From Puniceicoccus vermicola (GTDB taxonomy: Bacteria; Verrucomicrobiota; Verrucomicrobiia; Opitutales; Puniceicoccaceae), in assembly GCF_014230055.1 (NCBI RefSeq), contig NZ_JACHVA010000101.1, forward strand, positions 305,502 to 369,501: a stretch of DNA of 64,000 bases, written 5' to 3'. The position numbers were made by a program, and so were the translations under genes. Every line of letters begins with the position of its first letter. Positions within the stretch are counted from its first letter, which is position 1. The notes under the pieces were generated by a model that was given only the letters and a program-made list of their open reading frames with translations, searched no databases and was not told the origin of the DNA. Shown one piece after another: positions 63,438-64,000 of the stretch.

Positions 63438-64000
63438 ATGAATAACCTAACAGGAATAGCAGGCTACGAAGTGATCTCGCAGCGATGCAAATCGGATTTG
63501 GACGAGTTGGAGGCGGTTCTGGAGAGGGAGCCTGAGAGATGCCCTTACTGCGCGGCCCCGGGGCCGCGCAGTAAGGGCCGTTATCTTCGGAAGGTGCGTC
63601 ATCGAAGTGGTTATGTTCGTTCAACTTTTTTGTTGGTGCACACCCGCCGTTTCTGGTGCTGGAGGTGCAAGCGGAGTTTCCTTCCCACGCTTCCGGGCAT
63701 CCGTCCTTATCGCCAGAGCTCGGAGCTCTTTCGCAAGGAAGTCCACCAGCGCCACGAAGACGGGATCTGCGCGAGCACTTTGGCCAAGAGGGAGCGAATC
63801 GGGCAGGCTACGGTCGAACGGATTTATCACCAGCACACCGAGCTGGAGGTGCGCAAACGTTCCAACCGGGATTGCCCCCGGATGCTCGGAATCGACGAGC
63901 ATACCCTGGGCAAAAAGAACCGCTTTTGCACCACCTTCTGCGACCTCGGCAACAATCGGGTCTTCGAGGTCAGGCCCGGTCGCAGCGAAAAGGAGCTCTC
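63438..64000 (+). CDS. ISL3-family transposase (partial at window edge)
   Basis: From ATG 63438 the frame stays open for 187 codons to the window end. The N-terminal zinc ribbon has RCPYC (Cys 35 and 38) and FWCWRCKRSF (Cys 74 and 77). A helix-turn-helix follows (STLAKRERIGQATVERIY, residues ~113-130). The first DDE-type Asp is in MLGIDEHTLGKKNRF (Asp 153), followed by TTFCDLGNNRVFEV. This order is characteristic of ISL3-family transposases. The remaining catalytic residues lie outside the window. A 38-bp perfect palindrome forms part of the first zinc-knuckle coding sequence. Confidence 0.88.
   Translation, partial: MNNLTGIAGYEVISQRCKSDLDELEAVLEREPERCPYCAAPGPRSKGRYLRKVRHRSGYVRSTFLLVHTRRFWCWRCKRSFLPTLPGIRPYRQSSELFRKEVHQRHEDGICASTLAKRERIGQATVERIYHQHTELEVRKRSNRDCPRMLGIDEHTLGKKNRFCTTFCDLGNNRVFEVRPGRSEKEL
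63541..63578. repeat. 38-bp perfect palindrome inside the transposase gene
   Basis: From GCCCTTACTGCG to CGCAGTAAGGGC the sequence is exactly self-complementary about the CCCC/GGGG centre, with 19-bp arms and no loop. It encodes residues Cys35 to about Gly47 of the transposase. Confidence 0.95.

Larger units (their letters stand above)
63387..64000 (+). mobile_element. ISL3-type insertion sequence, left part (continues beyond window)
   Basis: The element enters at about 63387-63404 and runs past the right edge. A 10-bp perfect hairpin, GGGGACATGA (63404-63413) with TCATGTCCCC (63427-63436), lies directly before the transposase ATG and could block readthrough translation or mark the end region. 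The exact left terminus cannot be fixed without the other end. Confidence 0.65.

Noticed and set aside
1..64000. CRISPR arrays, phage structural genes, rRNA genes, replication origins
   Set aside because: I looked for regularly spaced direct repeats, capsid/tail-type genes, rRNA-like blocks and DnaA-box clusters and saw none.

Overview
The window looks like an accessory, carbohydrate-degrading region from a Verrucomicrobiota bacterium, most likely an Opitutales/Puniceicoccales relative. That placement is an inference. It rests on three genes ending in PEP-CTERM sorting tails, two very large proteins of the 'Verru_Chthon cassette A' type, a DUF1559-like pseudopilin, LacI/GntR/AraC sugar-type regulators, a sulfatase and about fifteen carbohydrate-active genes. 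No rRNA, tRNA or CRISPR array was found. There is also no SusCD/TonB transporter and no exosortase in the window.

Layout. 0-2.1 kb: the end of an unknown gene, an exported beta-sandwich protein and a VapBC-type toxin-antitoxin pair. 2.3-7.2 kb: an AraC regulator divergent from a sugar isomerase/epimerase and a Gfo/Idh/MocA dehydrogenase, then a convergent 682-residue unknown protein. 7.3-14.3 kb: a PEP-CTERM protein, a pseudopilin, a huge GH42-like lipoprotein and a GntR-LacI hybrid regulator. 14.5-17.9 kb: SGNH hydrolase, six-hairpin glycosidase, SGNH hydrolase. 17.9-19.0 kb: a graveyard of gene fragments including an IS4 transposase remnant. 19-30 kb: a LacI regulator, a DUF4380-like protein, a GH74 protein, a collapsed GH74 remnant, a DUF5696-like protein, two PEP-CTERM proteins and a frameshifted GH18. 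30-45 kb: two GH94 phosphorylase-type genes, a second GH74, a beheaded GH2, GH10, GH28-like and sulfatase genes, then a 263-bp fold-back element. 45-64 kb, almost all on the minus strand: Verru_Chthon proteins, a GH5-like multidomain enzyme, two polysaccharide deacetylases and a GH74-like propeller. This part is cut by an IS91-type element and, at the right edge, an ISL3-type element.

How the parts fit together. A 14-bp asymmetric motif, CTAACTGATAAAGT (0-2 mismatches), recurs in seven intergenic regions between 20.0 and 55.8 kb. Every clear copy points toward the gene it precedes. It marks the DUF4380-like gene, GH74, the GH74-remnant/DUF5696 unit, a PEP-CTERM gene, the GH94 pair, the second GH74, GH10, GH28-like and a deacetylase. 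I infer that these scattered units form one regulon for a plant- or algal-type polysaccharide: extracellular GH74/GH10/GH28/sulfatase attack followed by phosphorolysis by GH94. The motif, the circularly permuted DNRLRE/CBM96-like module inserted in both GH74 proteins, and the homopolymer tracts beside the regulator and enzyme starts are the least expected features. Many genes here are visibly decaying through deletion, frameshift, nonsense mutation or IS insertion, so the island appears to be under rapid turnover.
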